A stretch of DNA of 64,000 nucleotides from Scatosoma sp045660265. GTDB taxonomy: Bacteria; Bacillota; Clostridia; Christensenellales; Borkfalkiaceae. The notes under the pieces are model-generated. The model was not told the origin of the DNA, did not search any database, and saw only the letters and a program-made list of their open reading frames with translations. The translations under genes and the position numbers were made by a program. The stretch is taken from NCBI GenBank assembly GCA_045660265.1, contig JAZRDM010000033.1, positions 41,617 to 105,616 of the forward strand, in the 5' to 3' direction. This document shows positions 49,776 through 58,220 of the stretch, piece after piece. How positions within the stretch are numbered: position 1 is the stretch's first letter; each line of letters begins with the position of its first letter.

Positions 49776-50924
49776 TTAGGAATTTTTTAAAATATATTCA
49801 TTTGCGAGCGCGCGGGCACGTTCGTCTGTTTGTTTTAAAACTTGATAGCTATCCGCTTTTAATCTCTCCGTTTTTTGCAAAGCGTATTCGATTACTTTTG
49901 GAATTTCTAAAAAGGAAATTTTTTCTTCTAAAAACGCGCGCACCGCGATTTCGCCTGCGCCGTTTAACGCGCAAGGGTAATTATCGCCAAGCTCCGCGCT
50001 GGTTAAAGCCAAATCGTAACAAGGAAAATCCTTTCTATGAAGCGGTTTAAAATGAATTGCTGCAAGCGTTTCAAAATCCAACGGTTTTAAGTTGCAGTCG
50101 AAACGCTCGGGATAAGTCAGCGCAAGCTGAATAGGAAGCTCCATTGTTGGATAACTCATTTGCGCTAAAATACCGCTGTCTTCAAATTCAACCATTGAAT
50201 GAATGATGCTTTCGGGTTGCACTACCGTATGAATTTTAGAAAGGGGCGTATCGTACAGCCACTTTGCCTCAATCACTTCAAAGCCTTTGTTTAACAGCGT
50301 TGCGCTGTCTATCGTAATTTTCGCTCCCATTTGCCACGTCGGATGTTTAAGCGCAGACGCGGGCGTAACCCCTGCTAGCTGTTCTTTTGTCCAAGCATAA
50401 AACGGGCCGCCGCTTGCCGTGATAATTAAACGTTTAAAAGGCGCGTTTAATCGAAAATTAAGGGCTTGCCACAATGCCGAATGTTCGCTATCCACAGGCA
50501 TTAAACGCGTACCTGCCCCCTTGATTTTACCCATAACAAGCTCTCCGCCGCATACCAGCGTTTCTTTGTTTGCAAGGGCGATATCCTTTTTTTCTTCTAT
50601 CGCTTTTAACGAATATTGCAAACCCGCAAAGCCCGTTGCCGCAACAAACGCCACGTCGCCGTAGGCTACTGCTTCTACCGCCGCTTGTTCTCCGCAAACA
50701 AACGTAACGCCGCTAGGAATTTTATCCTTAATCTGCGCGCCCGCTTTTTCGTTGACAAGCGCCGCAAATTTCGGTTTAAATTCTTGAACTTGTTCTAAAA
50801 ATAAATCGGCAGAACTGCTTGCTACAAGGCTTTCTATTTGAAATTTATCTGGATGACGGCGCACTACCGAGCAAACTTGTCTGCCGATAGAGCCCGTCGA
50901 GCCAATAAGAGAAATTTTTTTCAT
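49776..50924 (-). CDS. dxr: 1-deoxy-D-xylulose 5-phosphate reductoisomerase
   Basis: A 382-residue NADPH enzyme making MEP in the non-mevalonate isoprenoid pathway. It has the N-terminal LIGSTGSIGRQ nucleotide loop, ANKETLVCGG, MPVDSEHSALWQ, the LIITASGGPF loop and the GAKITIDSATLLNKGFE metal/substrate region in part. Its location between cdsA and rseP is the standard order, linking isoprenoid supply with UppS upstream. Confidence 0.96.
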   Translation of the reverse strand: MKKISLIGSTGSIGRQVCSVVRRHPDKFQIESLVASSSADLFLEQVQEFKPKFAALVNEKAGAQIKDKIPSGVTFVCGEQAAVEAVAYGDVAFVAATGFAGLQYSLKAIEEKKDIALANKETLVCGGELVMGKIKGAGTRLMPVDSEHSALWQALNFRLNAPFKRLIITASGGPFYAWTKEQLAGVTPASALKHPTWQMGAKITIDSATLLNKGFEVIEAKWLYDTPLSKIHTVVQPESIIHSMVEFEDSGILAQMSYPTMELPIQLALTYPERFDCNLKPLDFETLAAIHFKPLHRKDFPCYDLALTSAELGDNYPCALNGAGEIAVRAFLEEKISFLEIPKVIEYALQKTERLKADSYQVLKQTDERARALANEYILKNS

Positions 50925-50990
50925 TACGTCCCCTTTTTTGCAAAAAGTACCCGCTCCGCGATTGGATAGGTACTTTTCTTTGGTGATACT

Positions 50991-51881
50991 TTATGCAAAT
51001 AAATGAATCATTTCAAACGCGATATATACAACCATTGTCGTAAACAATGTGCCGTCGATACGGTCAAGCACGCCGCCGTGCCCAGGCATAATTTTCCCCA
51101 TGTCCTTTACGTTAACCTTGCGTTTGATACAGCTTTCGACCAAATCGCCAAACTCGCTTGCGAGTGCGCCGAAAAATCCAATGACGATAAAGACGGGCAA
51201 CCAAAATCCCATATCGATATATTCGCCCACAAAAATAGCGTTGTATGAAAAATAAAGCACGATACCGCTGACAACGCCCCCTACCAAGCCACCGATTGCG
51301 CCGATAACCGTCTTATTAGGACTAAGCACGGGAGCAAGCTTTTTAGGGAATTTCTTTCGCATTGTCAGCCCAAACAGCAACGCCACCATGTCCGCTACGG
51401 GTGATACAACGAAAATAAATAAAATAACCAAATTGGAATCGAGCATCAAATGTTCTAACGCAGGCGAAACGCCGATATGGTTTGCGCGAACAAGCAAACA
51501 CAATAACACGGACGGATACACCGCGGTAAACAGCGAAATCCCGATATTTTCCAACGTCGTTTCATCATAACGAAGCACAAGCAAACTCAACAGTGCAACA
51601 GCTAAAATAAAGAAGCAAACAGCTACAACGTGCAATCCAAACTCGAAGAAATATTCGCTAAGCGAACAAGCGGGAATGCTGATAATAGAGAAAATTGTTA
51701 CCATCACCCGTTGCGGCTTCGTCGTCAACGATTTGGTTGCACGTAAAATTTCAAACGTGCCGACGATTGCCATAAAATAGGTCAATAAATCAAAACAAAG
51801 CGGATGAACCAAGACCTTTAATAGATACATCCCCAAGAGGATTATAACGTACGCAATCCCCGATATTACTCTTAATTTCAT
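50991..51881 (-). CDS. cdsA: Phosphatidate cytidylyltransferase
   Basis: A 296-residue membrane enzyme making CDP-diacylglycerol. About eight helices are visible. The CdsA signature region reads GALASEFGDLVESCIKRKVNVKDMGKIMPGHGGVLDRIDG (given here in part: S-x-x-G-D-L-x-E-S-x-x-K-R...K-D...P-G-H-G-G-x-x-D-R-x-D). Its product feeds phospholipid synthesis, including the substrate of the cardiolipin synthase at 18188. A 49-base gap separates it from uppS. Confidence 0.95.
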   Translation of the reverse strand: MKLRVISGIAYVIILLGMYLLKVLVHPLCFDLLTYFMAIVGTFEILRATKSLTTKPQRVMVTIFSIISIPACSLSEYFFEFGLHVVAVCFFILAVALLSLLVLRYDETTLENIGISLFTAVYPSVLLCLLVRANHIGVSPALEHLMLDSNLVILFIFVVSPVADMVALLFGLTMRKKFPKKLAPVLSPNKTVIGAIGGLVGGVVSGIVLYFSYNAIFVGEYIDMGFWLPVFIVIGFFGALASEFGDLVESCIKRKVNVKDMGKIMPGHGGVLDRIDGTLFTTMVVYIAFEMIHLFA

Positions 51882-51930
51882 ATTTTTTTAACCTTTGCAA
51901 CCGCATTCAACGCGGCCATGCCCTTGCCTT

Positions 51931-52665
51931 TTAGTCTTTTTGTTGTTTTTCAACCTGTTCGTCCGTTTTCCCAAAGCGGCGTTTGCGCGTAGAAAAATCG
52001 ACAATGGCATCCACCAAATCATCATCTGAAAAGTCGGGGAACATCTTGTCCGAAAAATAAAACTCGCTATACGCTGCTTGCCACATTAAAAAGTTAGACA
52101 AACGCTTTTCTTTGCCTGTACGGATAATTAAATCGGGATCAGGCACTTCCGCACTGTACAAAAGCTTAGAAAAGCTTTCTTCCGTTACACTTTCGCCTTT
52201 TTCTATCGCACGGTTTACCGCGCGCACGATTTCCGCGCGCGAACCGTATGCCAGCGCAATGTTAATCCCCTTACCCGTATAATGTTTGGTTTCTTCTTCT
52301 ACCTGCTTTACAATTTCTTGAATGTCCTCAGGTAAAAGCGTCGGATCGCCAAAAACGCGCAGGCGTACGCCTTGTTCGCAAATTTTGCGCATCCCTTCAA
52401 AAAATCTATCGTGAATCATTTTAAACAGCGCGTCTAATTCCTCTTTCGGACGTTTCAAATTTTCCGTCGAAAGCGCGTAAACGGTAACGTAATCCACACC
52501 AAGCTCGTAGCCTTTTTGCAACAGCCCGATAATACGTTCTACCCCTTTAGAATGGCCGAAAGAACGGGGTTGTAAACGTTTTTTCGCCCAACGCCCGTTG
52601 CCGTCCATAATAATTCCGATATGTTTGGGAATAACCATTCCCTCCGTTATTTTATTCTTTGCCAT
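51931..52665 (-). CDS. uppS: Undecaprenyl diphosphate synthase
   Basis: A 244-residue cis-prenyltransferase that makes the C55 lipid carrier for cell wall. It has the start motif HIGIIMDGNGRWAKKR (catalytic Asp), GVDYVTVYALSTENLKRP and the C-terminal PDLIIRTGKEKRLSNFLMWQ region. The C-terminal R-K-R-R-F-G is typical. It begins 3 bases after the frr stop. Confidence 0.96.
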   Translation of the reverse strand: MAKNKITEGMVIPKHIGIIMDGNGRWAKKRLQPRSFGHSKGVERIIGLLQKGYELGVDYVTVYALSTENLKRPKEELDALFKMIHDRFFEGMRKICEQGVRLRVFGDPTLLPEDIQEIVKQVEEETKHYTGKGINIALAYGSRAEIVRAVNRAIEKGESVTEESFSKLLYSAEVPDPDLIIRTGKEKRLSNFLMWQAAYSEFYFSDKMFPDFSDDDLVDAIVDFSTRKRRFGKTDEQVEKQQKD

Positions 52666-52668
52666 ACC

Positions 52669-53241
52669 TTAAATAGACATCAATTCTTTTTCTTTTGCGG
52701 CAATAATATTTTCAAGTTTACCCATGGTAGCGCTAATTGCCTTTTCAACGTCTGCTTCGCAACCAGCCGTTTCGTCTTCAGACAATTCTTTCGCCGTCTT
52801 CATCTTTTTAAGTACGTCCATTGCATCACGGCGTTGGTTACGTACTGCAACCTTCGCGTCTTCGCCCATCTTCTTAATTTGCTTTACAAGTTCTTTTCTG
52901 CGTTCTTCCGTCATTACGGGGAATACTAAACGAATTACTTGGCCGTCGTTCGTGGGTGTAATACCGATATTCGATTGCAAAATAGCCTTTTCTACTGCCT
53001 TTAATAAGGATTTATCCCAAAGGTTAATTTGCAAACAGCGAGCGTCTAACGCAGATACGTTGCCAAGCTCGATAAGCTTGCTCATACCGCCGTAAGCTTC
53101 TACTTCAATACGGTCTAAAATTTTAGGGTTTGCTCTGCCTGCGCGGATTGCGCTATATTCGTTTTCAAGGGCATTAAGCGTCTTTTCCATTCTTTCGTCT
53201 AATTCGAGCATCATCTCTTCTACTTTTTCATTTTCAATCAT
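52669..53241 (-). CDS. frr: Ribosome recycling factor
   Basis: A 190-residue two-domain protein that with EF-G separates ribosomes after termination. Recognisable by RAGRANPKILDRIEVEAYG in part, LGNVSALDARCLQINLWDKSLL in part, and the C-terminal helices of the long three-helix bundle. Follows pyrH by 28 bases, in the universal pyrH-frr order. A GGAGGTATATT ribosome binding site precedes the ATG. Confidence 0.96.
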   Translation of the reverse strand: MIENEKVEEMMLELDERMEKTLNALENEYSAIRAGRANPKILDRIEVEAYGGMSKLIELGNVSALDARCLQINLWDKSLLKAVEKAILQSNIGITPTNDGQVIRLVFPVMTEERRKELVKQIKKMGEDAKVAVRNQRRDAMDVLKKMKTAKELSEDETAGCEADVEKAISATMGKLENIIAAKEKELMSI

Positions 53242-53269
53242 AATATACCTCCAAAAAGTTTAATAATTT

Positions 53270-53980
53270 TTATACTGTAATCATTGTACCCAAATGTTCT
53301 TCGCCGCAAACTGCGCGAACAATCGAATTTTCTTCGTTTAAGCCAAACGCGAGTGTGGGTACGTTATTTTCCATACACATGGTTGCCGCTGTGAAATCGA
53401 TTACCTTTAAACCGCGGTTGATGATATCCGCATATTTTAATACTTCGTATTTCTGAGCATTAGGGTTGGTTTTCGGGTCGGAATCGTAGATACCGTCTAC
53501 GTTCTTTGCCATAAGTAACATATCCGCGCCAATTTCACAAGCACGGAGCGCTGCTGCTGTATCCGTCGAACAATACGGGTTACCCGTACCACAAGCGAAA
53601 ATAACAATTCTGCCCATTTCAAAATGGCGTAACGCTTTTCTTAAAATAAACGGCTCGGCAAGCGAAACCATATTCAACGCCGTTTGCACACGAACAGGCA
53701 CACCGCGCTGTTCGATTGCGTCCATCATAGCAAGCGAATTCATAACCGTAGACAACATACCCATTTGGTCTGCCGTCGTGCGCTCCATCTTAGTGCCTTG
53801 ACGGCCGCGCCAGAAATTTCCGCCGCCGATTACAAGACCGACTTCCACGCCCATATTATGAATGGCTACAATTTGATCAACTACCCCTGCAATTACTTCG
53901 TGATTTAAGCCAAAATGCTGATCGCCAGCAAGCGCTTCACCCGAAAGTTTGAGAAGAACTCTTTTGTACTTAGGCTGCAT
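53270..53980 (-). CDS. pyrH: UMP kinase
   Basis: A 236-residue amino-acid-kinase-fold enzyme converting UMP to UDP. Motifs: YKRVLLKLSGEALAGDQ, GLVIGGGNFWRGRQG, DQMGMLSTVMNSLAM and VDGIYDSDPKTNP. The start MQPKYKRVLL at 53980 is set by GGAGGAAGTT; upstream frame to 54037 overlaps an extended -10 promoter (TGGTATAAT near 54022). So pyrH-frr-uppS-cdsA-dxr-rseP has its own transcription start. Confidence 0.96.
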   Translation of the reverse strand: MQPKYKRVLLKLSGEALAGDQHFGLNHEVIAGVVDQIVAIHNMGVEVGLVIGGGNFWRGRQGTKMERTTADQMGMLSTVMNSLAMMDAIEQRGVPVRVQTALNMVSLAEPFILRKALRHFEMGRIVIFACGTGNPYCSTDTAAALRACEIGADMLLMAKNVDGIYDSDPKTNPNAQKYEVLKYADIINRGLKVIDFTAATMCMENNVPTLAFGLNEENSIVRAVCGEEHLGTMITV

Positions 53981-54148
53981 AACTTCCTCCAAATGCACAT
54001 AATTTTTCATTTTATCTATTATACCATATTTTCTCAAATAAATCTATACTATTTACAAAAAAAGTCTGTGAAATTTCAAAGAATTTTTCTTTAATTGAAG
54101 ACTTTTCGACATTTTTTGCGCATTTTTCTTTGTCGTTATGACATAAAA

Positions 54149-54176
54149 AATCCCTTGCATTTTATTGCAAGGGATT
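54149..54176 (-). terminator. Terminator of rpsB-tsf
   Basis: AATCCCTTGCA (54149-54159) pairs with TGCAAGGGATT (54166-54176); minus-strand sequence continues TTTTTTATG. It separates rpsB-tsf from pyrH. Confidence 0.9.
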
Positions 54177-54193
54177 CTTGATTTTAAATGAAA

Positions 54194-55087
54194 TTATTTC
54201 TTTGCTGCTGCAACTTGCTTAGCGATTTCTTCGCCGAAGTCTTCGCTCTTCTTTTCAAGGCCTTCGCCCATGATGTAGAAGCAGAACTTGTTGATAGAGG
54301 TGTTGCCAGCTTTCAACAAATCGGAAACCTTCGTAGGATCGTCCGTAATGAACGCTTGTTCTACAAGACAGTTTTCTTCGTAGTACTTCTTAATTCTACC
54401 CATAACCATCTTTTCTGCAATCGCTTCGGGTTTACCTTCGTTGATTGCTTGTTGCTTCAATACTTCCTTTTCCTTTTCAAGCGTTTCAGCGGGAACTTCT
54501 TCCTTCGTTAAGAAAGGAGCTTTCGTGAATGCAACTTGCAATGCGATATCGTGAGCAACTTCTTTTGCTGCTTCCGTAGCTTCGCCTGCCATATCAAGCA
54601 TAACGCCGAGCTTACCACCCATGTGGATGTAGCTTTCAATAAAGCCTTCGGTAACGTACTTGGTATATCTTCTAACAGCAATCTTTTCGCCGATAACAGC
54701 CGTCTTGCCTTTCAAGTAGTTTTCTACCGTGCCTTCCGCGCCCATTTCGCAAGCAACCAATTCTTCTACGTTCGCAGGGTTCTTTGCGATAATAACTTTT
54801 GCGATTTCGTTTGCAATTTCCAAGAATTGAGGGTTCTTTGCAACGAAGTCAGATTCACAGTTCAATTCGATTAATACGCCCGTGTTGCCTTCGGTGTAGC
54901 AAGCTACGATACCTTCAGCTGCGATACGGGAAGCTTTCTTTTCAGCCTTTGCAATCCCTCTTTCTCTCAAGAGGTCGGTTGCTTTAGCCATATCGCCATC
55001 AGCGTCCGTCAATGCCTTTTTGCAGTCCATAACGCCTGCGCCGGTCTTTTCTCTAAGAGCCATTACGTCTTTTGCGGTAAATGCCAT
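54194..55087 (-). CDS. tsf: Elongation factor Ts
   Basis: A 297-residue nucleotide-exchange factor for EF-Tu. It starts MAFTAKDVMALREKTGAGVMDCKKAL (given in part) and has the N-terminal UBA-like fold, the TDF-equivalent motif NCESDFVAKN and the dimerisation region. Length is normal for Firmicutes EF-Ts. It lies 42 bases after rpsB, in the usual pair. Confidence 0.97.
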   Translation of the reverse strand: MAFTAKDVMALREKTGAGVMDCKKALTDADGDMAKATDLLRERGIAKAEKKASRIAAEGIVACYTEGNTGVLIELNCESDFVAKNPQFLEIANEIAKVIIAKNPANVEELVACEMGAEGTVENYLKGKTAVIGEKIAVRRYTKYVTEGFIESYIHMGGKLGVMLDMAGEATEAAKEVAHDIALQVAFTKAPFLTKEEVPAETLEKEKEVLKQQAINEGKPEAIAEKMVMGRIKKYYEENCLVEQAFITDDPTKVSDLLKAGNTSINKFCFYIMGEGLEKKSEDFGEEIAKQVAAAKK

Positions 55088-55129
55088 AATTCTTTTCTCC
55101 TTATTTTTCTCTTAATTTTGCAAAGTTGC

Positions 55130-55888
55130 TTACGCGTTTTCTTCAGCAACTACTTCTTCGATAGATTCTGCTTCTTTTGCAGGAGCTTCTTGTGCAACTG
55201 CTTCTTCGCCTTGGTTAGCTTCGATAACTGCGTTAGCGATTACGGAAGAAATTAATTTGATTGCGCGGATAGCATCGTCGTTGCCAGGGATTACGTAGTC
55301 GATTTCATCAGGATCACAGTTGGTATCCGTGATTGCTACGATTTTGATGCCAAGCTTCTTAGCTTCTTTAATTGCAATATCTTCGTTGTGAGGGTCTACC
55401 ACGAACATAACGCCGGGCATAGACTTCATCTTCTTGATACCGCCAAGGTTAGCTTGCAATTTGCCCATTTCTTTCTTTAAGAGCATAACTTCTTTCTTGG
55501 GCAATACTTCGAAATCGCCGTTAGCTTCCATAGCTTCGAGCTTTTCCAATCTTTCAACACGGCTTCTCATCGTCTTGAAGTTGGTTAAGCAACCGCCGAG
55601 CCATCTGCTGTTAACGTAGTATTGACCGCAACGTTCTGCTTCTTCCTTGATTGCGTCTTGAGCTTGCTTCTTCGTACCAACGAATAAAACGCTCTTGCCT
55701 GCTTTTGCGCTTTCGCAAACGAATTTGTACGCTTCTTCAACGAGCGTTGCCGTAAGTTGCAAGTCGATAATGTGAATGTCGTTTCTTGCAGCGAAGATGT
55801 ACTTCTTCATTTTGGGGTTCCACTTTCTCGTTTGGTGACCGAAGTGAACGCCTGCTTCTAAAAGCTGTTTCATAGTAATAACTGCCAT
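55130..55888 (-). CDS. rpsB: 30S ribosomal protein S2
   Basis: A 252-residue protein with the S2 signatures MKQLLEAGVHFGHQTRKWNP in part and VDPHNEDIAIKEAKKLGIK. A Glu-rich tail of about 25 residues (EEAVAQEAPAKEAESIEE in part) extends the C-terminus, common in S2. A GGAGGTTTGAATT ribosome binding site precedes the ATG. The 110-base leader and promoter are upstream. Confidence 0.97.
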   Translation of the reverse strand: MAVITMKQLLEAGVHFGHQTRKWNPKMKKYIFAARNDIHIIDLQLTATLVEEAYKFVCESAKAGKSVLFVGTKKQAQDAIKEEAERCGQYYVNSRWLGGCLTNFKTMRSRVERLEKLEAMEANGDFEVLPKKEVMLLKKEMGKLQANLGGIKKMKSMPGVMFVVDPHNEDIAIKEAKKLGIKIVAITDTNCDPDEIDYVIPGNDDAIRAIKLISSVIANAVIEANQGEEAVAQEAPAKEAESIEEVVAEENA

Positions 55889-56035
55889 AATTCAAACCTC
55901 CGTTTCTCCTCCTCGTATTGCGTTGGCTCGCAACTTCATCCGCATTGAATAGATTTTACGGACACGGATTGCGCACAATGACCGAGTGTGAATTTTTAGC
56001 TATATTATTTTACCATAAACCGCAAATCAACGCAA
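55889..56035 (-). promoter_or_regulatory. rpsB promoter and 5' leader
   Basis: TTGCGT (56035-56030), 17 bases ending in TGG, TAAAAT (56012-56007), so transcription should start near 56000 and leave a leader of about 110 bases. The leader contains small inverted repeats (for example TTGCG...CGCAA near 55920) and might be an S2 autoregulatory element, but no known leader class could be assigned by eye. Confidence 0.5.
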
Positions 56036-56083
56036 GCACTTTTACGCCATTTTTAAATATTTTTTTGCTATCTTTTCTAAAAG

Positions 56084-56110
56084 AAAAGCCCGCTGTTTCC
56101 GCGAGCTTTT
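56084..56110 (-). terminator. Terminator of the TM2-domain gene
   Basis: AAAAGCCCGC (56084-56093) and GCGAGCTTTT (56101-56110) pair with one mismatch; on the minus strand a TTTTCTTTTAG tract follows. Confidence 0.75.
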
Positions 56111-56117
56111 ATTCTTT

Positions 56118-56621
56118 TTAATACCAACCGTTTTTCTTGGGTTGTTGCGCATACATATACGGTTGTACTGCATCTAAAATGTTTTGCAAATTCTTTTTCT
56201 TGGCTTTTTTATACGAGCAGAAACAGTCAATCAGCCACCAAAGCCCCGTAATAACGGCAGCCGCAATGCTAACAAGCGAAATTATCGCCGATATTTGCAA
56301 TATCTGTTCAAGAGCCATGCTTTCCGACATCCCAGTCAAAACACCCGTTGCAATTGCGCATAAAATAGCTACAATCGGACCGAAAAATAATTTCAAAAGC
56401 CCCAACCCGATATCGCCGATATAAAATCTATCAATGCCTAATCCACCAAAAAAGATAGACAACAGTACCGTCGCTACAGGACTTTTCGTTTCCGCACAGG
56501 ACACCGCACCGTACGCTTCTTCCCCTGCCGCTAAAAGCTGTCCGCGAACATATAACGCTTCGTCTGCCGGAATTTTGTCTTTGTACTGCATCATCAAAAT
56601 ATCCACTTTGTCTTGTTTCAT
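56118..56621 (-). CDS. TM2-domain membrane protein
   Basis: A 167-residue protein. A cytoplasmic N-terminal part (1-45) is followed by the TM2 signature: KSPVATVLLSIFFGGLGIDRFYIGD in part (helix, G-x-x-G-x-D-R-F-Y), then GLLKLFFG and a final WWLIDCFCSYKKA helix. A third hydrophobic segment (about 85-125) is inserted between the two TM2 helices. Function unknown. The ATG at 56621 (GGAG upstream, GTG at 56624 rejected) lies behind a perfect promoter overlapped by palindromic operators, and divergent from an XRE regulator at 56747, which probably controls it. Confidence 0.85.
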   Translation of the reverse strand: MKQDKVDILMMQYKDKIPADEALYVRGQLLAAGEEAYGAVSCAETKSPVATVLLSIFFGGLGIDRFYIGDIGLGLLKLFFGPIVAILCAIATGVLTGMSESMALEQILQISAIISLVSIAAAVITGLWWLIDCFCSYKKAKKKNLQNILDAVQPYMYAQQPKKNGWY

Positions 56622-56651
56622 CACTTTTCTCCTTTCGTTGTTTTAGATAAG

Positions 56652-56734
56652 TTATCTAATGTATACATTATATAATGTAAATGTCTATTTGTCAAGTATT
56701 TTTTCGATATATAATGTTGATATTATCTAATGTA
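56652..56734. promoter_or_regulatory. Operator array and divergent promoters between TM2 and XRE genes
   Basis: TTATCTAATGTA occurs identically at 56652-56663 and 56723-56734. TAATGTATACATTA (56657-56670) and TACATTATATAATGTA (56664-56679) are overlapping perfect palindromes. On the minus strand TTGACA (56695-56690), 17 bases, TATAAT (56672-56667) is a perfect promoter lying on top of the palindromes. On the plus strand TTGTCA/TATAAT (56689/56710) precedes the XRE gene with a short 15-base spacer. The layout fits a repressor that shuts both promoters. Confidence 0.8.
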
Positions 56735-56746
56735 AGGGTGAATGCT

Positions 56747-56950
56747 ATGAAACTGCGCATACTGGAAATGTTAAAGGAAAGAAACAAGACAAAATACTGG
56801 CTGTATATGCAAATGGGGTTAAGTTATCAAAATTTTAACAAGCTTGTCAACAATCAAACAAGCGCGATTAAGTTTGAGAATTTAAAATCCCTTTGCGATA
56901 CTTTAGAATGCACGCCAAACGATTTGTTTGAAGAATACCACAAAGCGTAA
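56747..56950 (+). CDS. Small XRE-family HTH regulator
   Basis: A 67-residue Cro/C1-type regulator (MKLRILEMLK start at 56747). The HTH reads KTKYWLYMQMGLSYQNFNKLVNNQTS in part, with the typical L-x-x-L-C-x-x-L-x-C-x-x-x-D-L-F ending. It matches the short HTH_26-type regulators. The start is set by AAGGGTG 7 bases upstream; the frame to 56681 runs into the operator region. It is the candidate binder of the TAATGTA sites. Confidence 0.9.
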   Translation: MKLRILEMLKERNKTKYWLYMQMGLSYQNFNKLVNNQTSAIKFENLKSLCDTLECTPNDLFEEYHKA

Positions 56951-56953
56951 AAT

Positions 56954-56981
56954 AAGCCCCGAGGCAACTGCCTCGGGGCTT
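56954..56981. terminator. Bidirectional terminator
   Basis: AAGCCCCGAGGC (56954-56965) pairs with GCCTCGGGGCTT (56970-56981); T-rich run on plus (GCTATTTTTTATT). It separates the convergent XRE and DUF1292 genes. Confidence 0.9.
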
Positions 56982-56992
56982 GCTATTTTTTA

Positions 56993-57319
56993 TTATTTGT
57001 CTAACGATTCCGCTTCTTCCCAGTCTTCAAAGTTTTCGTATTGTTTGCAAAACTCTGCAAAAACTTCGTCCATTAACTGTTCGTCTTCCACAACGAAAAG
57101 CTGAATATCTTCCCCTTCGCCTTCAGTGCGGAAAATAACCACTTCGTCTTCTTCATCTTCCGTTTCAGGCTCGTCCTTTTGGAAAAAACTGTACCAAGCG
57201 CCTTTATATTCTAAAGACCCGATACGCCAAAAGTTTTCTACGTTTCCGTCTTCGTCTTCCAAAGCAAAAAGTTGTTCGTCTTCGTTTTCGTCGTATTCTT
57301 CAATAAATTCTTTTGCCAT
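56993..57319 (-). CDS. DUF1292 protein (YrzB-like)
   Basis: A 108-residue, strongly acidic protein. The DUF1292 core is visible: DEDEQLFALEDEDGN, YSFFQKDE and DEVVIFRTEGEGEDIQLFVVED in part. The family accompanies ruvX in Firmicutes, as here (13 bases after ruvX). Function unknown. GGAGAATAATT precedes the ATG. Confidence 0.9.
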   Translation of the reverse strand: MAKEFIEEYDENEDEQLFALEDEDGNVENFWRIGSLEYKGAWYSFFQKDEPETEDEEDEVVIFRTEGEGEDIQLFVVEDEQLMDEVFAEFCKQYENFEDWEEAESLDK

Positions 57320-57331
57320 AATTATTCTCCT

Positions 57332-57820
57332 TTAATCGTCCATATTTTCGGAAGTTTCATTCTCTTCTTCAAGTTTTCTGCGCGCTTCCGCTTCGCGTTT
57401 TTTCATCTTGGACAAATATCCTTCGAGTATATATGACGCAGCGATAGAGTCGATTGTTCGCTTTCTATCTTCTCGCTTTACACCGCCCCAAATTTGCATT
57501 TCTCGCGCTTGCATAGTTGTAAAACGCTCGTCCTCTAACTCAATAGGCAGGTCGGTTACTGCTTTTAAAGCGTCTACAAATTCTTGCGTTTTAACCGTTT
57601 GGATACTTTCCGAGCCGTCGAAATTGACGGGCATTCCGCACACGATTACCTTTGCGCCGCGTTGCTTGGCGATATTTGCGATAGCTTGCACGTCCGCCGC
57701 GTAATTTTTCGTACGGAAATACGTTTCGCAAGGGATAGCGTATTCGTTAAACGGGTCGGTGATTGCTACGCCTATTCTTTTACTGCCTATATCGAAGGCG
57801 ATTGCTCTTTGTCCTATCAT
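57332..57820 (-). CDS. ruvX: Putative pre-16S rRNA nuclease/Holliday junction resolvase-like RuvX (YqgF)
   Basis: A 162-residue RNase H-fold protein. The start MIGQRAIAFDIGSKRIGVAI (57820) matches family N-termini with the catalytic Asp in AFDIGSKR; other landmarks are VVCGMPVNFDGSE-type sequence (here VIVCGMPVNFDGS) and DERFTT. A Lys/Glu-rich tail of about 35 residues extends it. A TATAAT at 57832-57827 ends 6 bases before the ATG and no ribosome binding site is seen, a leaderless arrangement. DUF1292 follows. Confidence 0.9.
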   Translation of the reverse strand: MIGQRAIAFDIGSKRIGVAITDPFNEYAIPCETYFRTKNYAADVQAIANIAKQRGAKVIVCGMPVNFDGSESIQTVKTQEFVDALKAVTDLPIELEDERFTTMQAREMQIWGGVKREDRKRTIDSIAASYILEGYLSKMKKREAEARRKLEEENETSENMDD

Positions 57821-57956
57821 ATATTCATTATAGCACAAATCCCGCTTTCCGTCTATCATTTCGTTTGATTTTTTTGCGTGAAAACAAAAATTATTGATTA
57901 TTTTTCCGCATAAATTTACAAATTTTTTCACACACTGCTACAAAAGGAGGTAGACT

Positions 57957-58172
57957 ATGGAAAAATTTACGATTGGTATGGTACTCGGCGGATTAGGCGG
58001 CGCGCTTTTAGTTGCAAATAGCTTTAAAACGAGAACGCTCGTTAAAAAATGCCAAGACGAAATTAAAACGCGCGTAGAAGAAATGATGGACGAAAAAATC
58101 GAAGCGCTGGAAAACAAACAAAATAAACATGCGGAAGAACAAACCGCACCTGCTAAAGAAAGCAAAAAATAA
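57957..58172 (+). CDS. Small hypothetical protein with N-terminal membrane helix (YtxH-like)
   Basis: A 71-residue protein. Residues about 6-22 are a Gly-rich hydrophobic helix (GMVLGGLGGALLVA). The rest is a charged amphipathic/coiled-coil part (KKCQDEIKTRVEEMMDEKIE in part). Resembles the short YtxH-type membrane-anchored proteins but is not clearly homologous. A strong AAAGGAGG ribosome binding site supports it as a real gene. Strong terminator follows. Confidence 0.75.
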   Translation: MEKFTIGMVLGGLGGALLVANSFKTRTLVKKCQDEIKTRVEEMMDEKIEALENKQNKHAEEQTAPAKESKK

Positions 58173-58187
58173 TCTTTAACCGATTTA

Positions 58188-58215
58188 AAACACCCCCGAA
58201 CCCTCGGGGGTGTTT
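58188..58215. terminator. Bidirectional terminator
   Basis: AAACACCCCCGA (58188-58199) pairs with TCGGGGGTGTTT (58204-58215). It lies between convergent genes ending at 58172 and 58221. Confidence 0.9.
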
Positions 58216-58220
58216 CACGT

